Assembly (NCBI RefSeq): GCF_004214795.1
Contig: NZ_CP035928.1
Coordinates: 930,001-994,000 of the forward strand
Direction of reading: 5' to 3'
Length of the DNA stretch: 64,000 nt
Origin: Malaciobacter pacificus
GTDB lineage: Bacteria > Campylobacterota > Campylobacteria > Campylobacterales > Arcobacteraceae
Part shown: in pieces, positions 62,041 to 64,000 of the stretch
Layout: the number at the start of each line of letters is the position of its first letter
Position numbering within the stretch: position 1 is the stretch's first letter
Translations under genes and position numbers: made by a program
The notes under the pieces: model-generated
Told to the model about the DNA's origin: nothing
Databases searched by the model: none
The model's input: only the letters and a program-made list of their open reading frames with translations

Positions 62041-62751
62041 ATGGGTAGAGCCTTTGAGTATAGAAAAGCCGCTAAAATGAAAAGATGGGGAGCAATGTCT
62101 AGAGTTTTCCCTAAACTTGCAAAAGCTATTGAAATGGCAGCAAAAGCAGGAGGTGGAGATCCTGAGATGAACTCTGCACTTAGAACGGCAATCTTAAATG
62201 CAAAAGCTGAAAATATGCCAAAAACAAATATTGATGCAGCAATTAAAAGAGCAACAGGTAAAGATGCTGCAAACTATTCAGATGTAAACTTTGAAGGTAA
62301 AGGACCTCATGGTGTTTTAGTTTTTGTAGAAACTGCAACAGATAATAATACAAGAACAGTAGCAAATGTAAAAATGCATTTTAATAAAAATGGTGGTCAA
62401 GTAGTACCAACTGGTTCTTTAGAATTCTTCTTTGATAGAAAAGCTATTTTTGAATTTAATAAACCAGAAGATATGGATATCGAAGAGTTAGAATTAGAAT
62501 TAATTGATGCTGGACTTGAAGAGATTGAAGAAGAAGATGGAATTGTACTTGTAACTGCTGATTATACTGATTTTGGAACTTTAAACAAAGCCTTTGAAGA
62601 TATGGGAATAGAACTTACAAAAGCAGAGTTAAAAAGAATTCCAAATAATCCTCAAGAGTTTAGCGAAGAGCAACAAGAAGAGATTGGGAAGTTATTAGAA
62701 AAGCTTGAAGACGATGATGATGTTCAAGCTGTTTATACAAATATAGCTTAA
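62041..62751 (+). CDS. yebC: YebC/PmpR-family protein
   Basis: 236 aa, full length. [25 protein letters not shown] at the start (shown in part), [31 protein letters not shown] and LPGPHGV-like [16 protein letters not shown]. Known as a transcription regulator or, in recent work, a ribosome factor that relieves stalls at proline runs. A good GGAG site precedes the start. Confidence 0.95.
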   Translation: MGRAFEYRKAAKMKRWGAMSRVFPKLAKAIEMAAKAGGGDPEMNSALRTAILNAKAENMPKTNIDAAIKRATGKDAANYSDVNFEGKGPHGVLVFVETATDNNTRTVANVKMHFNKNGGQVVPTGSLEFFFDRKAIFEFNKPEDMDIEELELELIDAGLEEIEEEDGIVLVTADYTDFGTLNKAFEDMGIELTKAELKRIPNNPQEFSEEQQEEIGKLLEKLEDDDDVQAVYTNIA

Positions 62752-62782
62752 TTAAATAGAGATAAGTTTTATCTCTATTTAA
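62752..62782. terminator. Bidirectional terminator
   Basis: 13-bp stem TTAAATAGAGATA/TATCTCTATTTAA with a 5-base loop between convergent yebC and the M48 gene; it overlaps the M48 stop. Confidence 0.8.
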
Positions 62783-63606
62783 TATACTTGTTTACCTAAT
62801 AAAGAACTTTCAGATTTACTCTTTTCAATTATACTTTTTGTCGAATTATTATTTAGTTTCATTTTATTTATAGTTTTTTGTATATTTTCAATTCTAGTTG
62901 ATGAACTAGGGTGTGTAGAAAAAAACTCACTACTCTCTTTTTTGTTTTTACTCATATTCTTCCAAAAGTTTAATGCTTCATATGGATTATAACCAGCTTT
63001 TGTCATAAGATATATTCCTATTTCATCAGCTTCATTCTCTTGTAGCCTTCCATAAGGAAGCATAACTCCAAGTTGCGTACCAACTCCATAAGCTTGATTA
63101 AATATATCTGTATATTGAGGTGCTGTTGAACCTAATACAATATTTCCAAGTAGTTGAACCCCTTGTTGCATTTTTGCGCTACTCATTCGCTCAGCTCCAT
63201 GTCTAGCTAGTGCGTGAGCTATTTCATGGGCTATAACAGTAGCTAATTGGTCATCATTTTTTGCAATATTCAAAATACCTGTATATACAACAACTTTTCC
63301 TCCTGGTAAACAAAAAGCATTTGCTGCATCATTTTTTACTAAGTTAAATTCCCATTTATAGTTTGGAATATTTGCTGCTTGTGCTATTTTAAAACCAATA
63401 TTTTTAACCCTTTGTGCATCATAAGTCCCTGTGATAACTTCAGATTTTTCTAAGGCTTGTTTATATGATTGTTCACCTAATGCTAACTCTTCTTCTTGTG
63501 ACATTAATATCATTTGTGATCTATTTGTATATGGAGTTTTATGCGTACATCCATTTATAAATAGTGTTAAAGCTAATGGAATAAAAGTATATTTAATCAT
63601 CTTCAT
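62779..63606 (-). CDS. M48-family metallopeptidase lipoprotein
   Basis: 275 aa. Lipobox FINGC (Cys 20). The zinc site is HEIAHALARHGAER with a downstream Glu in ENEADEIGIYLM. Related to LoiP/BepA-type periplasmic proteases that handle outer-membrane protein quality. The end SSLLGKQVY is a variable tail. Confidence 0.9.
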   Translation of the reverse strand: MKMIKYTFIPLALTLFINGCTHKTPYTNRSQMILMSQEEELALGEQSYKQALEKSEVITGTYDAQRVKNIGFKIAQAANIPNYKWEFNLVKNDAANAFCLPGGKVVVYTGILNIAKNDDQLATVIAHEIAHALARHGAERMSSAKMQQGVQLLGNIVLGSTAPQYTDIFNQAYGVGTQLGVMLPYGRLQENEADEIGIYLMTKAGYNPYEALNFWKNMSKNKKESSEFFSTHPSSSTRIENIQKTINKMKLNNNSTKSIIEKSKSESSLLGKQVY

Positions 63607-63625
63607 AACTTATCCTTTGTGAAAA

Positions 63626-63877
63626 TTAATCTAGTTTCATCTCTTCAATAGCACTAATCAACTCTTTTGCTTCATCTTCATTTATGGCATTTTCATTTAA
63701 GTCTTCAATAACTTTATCAAAGAACTTTTTCATTTGCTTTAAATCTTCAAACTCTTCTTTATCTTCGCTTGTTGCTTTCCATGATTGAGTAATATTAGCA
63801 AGTTCTAATAATGCTTCATCTAATTCTGGTATAAACTCTTCTTTTAGAAGTTTTTCAAGTTTTTCTGTGTTTGTCAT
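63626..63877 (-). CDS. Small acidic hypothetical protein, 83 aa
   Basis: No recognised family; all-helical, very acidic (EDKEEFEDLKQMKKFFDKVIEDLNE, shown in part) with no signal. It lies 19 bases before the M48 gene on the same strand, so co-transcription is likely. Confidence 0.7.
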   Translation of the reverse strand: MTNTEKLEKLLKEEFIPELDEALLELANITQSWKATSEDKEEFEDLKQMKKFFDKVIEDLNENAINEDEAKELISAIEEMKLD

Positions 63878-63907
63878 TTTTTATCCTATAAATTTTTTTT
63901 ATTATAT

Positions 63908-64000
63908 CTAAATGAGTTTAATTACATAATAACCTTCAAACTCAACACATACTTCTTTCTCTTCTTTAATATATGATTTTATTTTTATAGATGCACTACC
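63908..64000 (-). CDS. 3' partial CDS at the window edge
   Basis: The last 30 codons of a minus-strand gene running in from the right, ending with TAG at 63908-63910. The residues include SYIKEEKEVCVEFEGYYVI near the C-terminus. The pattern could be the last strand of a hotdog-fold thioesterase, but this is too short to assign. Confidence 0.6.
   Translation of the reverse strand, partial: GSASIKIKSYIKEEKEVCVEFEGYYVIKLI

Overview
The window is AT-rich chromosomal DNA that looks like a member of the Campylobacterota, most likely an Arcobacter-type genus. The reasons are the very low GC, the dense set of sensor kinases with an AHQWRQPL-type H box, a Wolinella/Campylobacter-style formate dehydrogenase operon, a tungstate TupABC transporter, and a MlaA-MlaC-RND lipid-transport operon. 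This assignment is inferred from gene content; no database search was possible.

Layout. 1-11.7 kb is a signal-transduction region: a 5'-truncated Cache-type histidine kinase, a four-tRNA operon (Gln-Tyr-Phe-Leu, minus strand), two more kinases, a REC-PAS-coiled-coil regulator, a UvrD-like helicase, and two signalling genes (a chemoreceptor and an HDOD protein) each broken by one in-frame TAA. 11.7-20.2 kb is a selenocysteine island: selB-selA (minus), tRNA-Sec (plus) and selD (minus, itself a selenoprotein read through UGA). Between them lie dbpA and a PIN/RHH toxin-antitoxin module bracketed by a 144-bp direct repeat of the 3' end of dbpA. 20.2-25.3 kb holds a Tat-exported transglutaminase with MerT/MerP-like proteins, and a binding-protein/kinase/regulator operon facing the next block.

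25.4-39.1 kb is one functional block for a selenocysteine- and probably tungsten-containing formate dehydrogenase: a polyferredoxin, a TorD-like chaperone, a small Tat protein, fdhA (UGA read through, with a SECIS hairpin), fdhB, fdhC, fdhD, a two-repeat unknown protein, a ModE-like regulator, a cysteine-desulfurase-like protein, moeA and tupABC. A near-identical 18-bp palindrome (GGTAAAATATYTTTTACY) overlaps a promoter-like -10 upstream of selD, of this block and of a small gene just after tupC. This suggests a shared regulon with the selenium genes.

39.36-40.84 kb is an IS110-family element. Its ends, its CT core and a candidate bridge RNA can be read from the sequence, including guide segments matching the insertion site and the element's own end. 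It sits inside the leader of a DUF5610-like gene. 41.5-56.4 kb is mixed: an aldolase-family enzyme, two tandem REC-PAS regulators (one frameshifted), a mutarotase-like protein, a cation/proton antiporter, a heme-motif diguanylate cyclase, RraA, a nuclease/phosphatase, a methyltransferase and thiol-disulfide proteins. 56.4-64 kb carries LOG, RND-MlaC-MlaA, an M23 peptidase, YebC, an M48 lipoprotein and a gene truncated by the window edge. No gene-free stretch exceeds about 300 bases; no rRNA, CRISPR array or prophage was seen.
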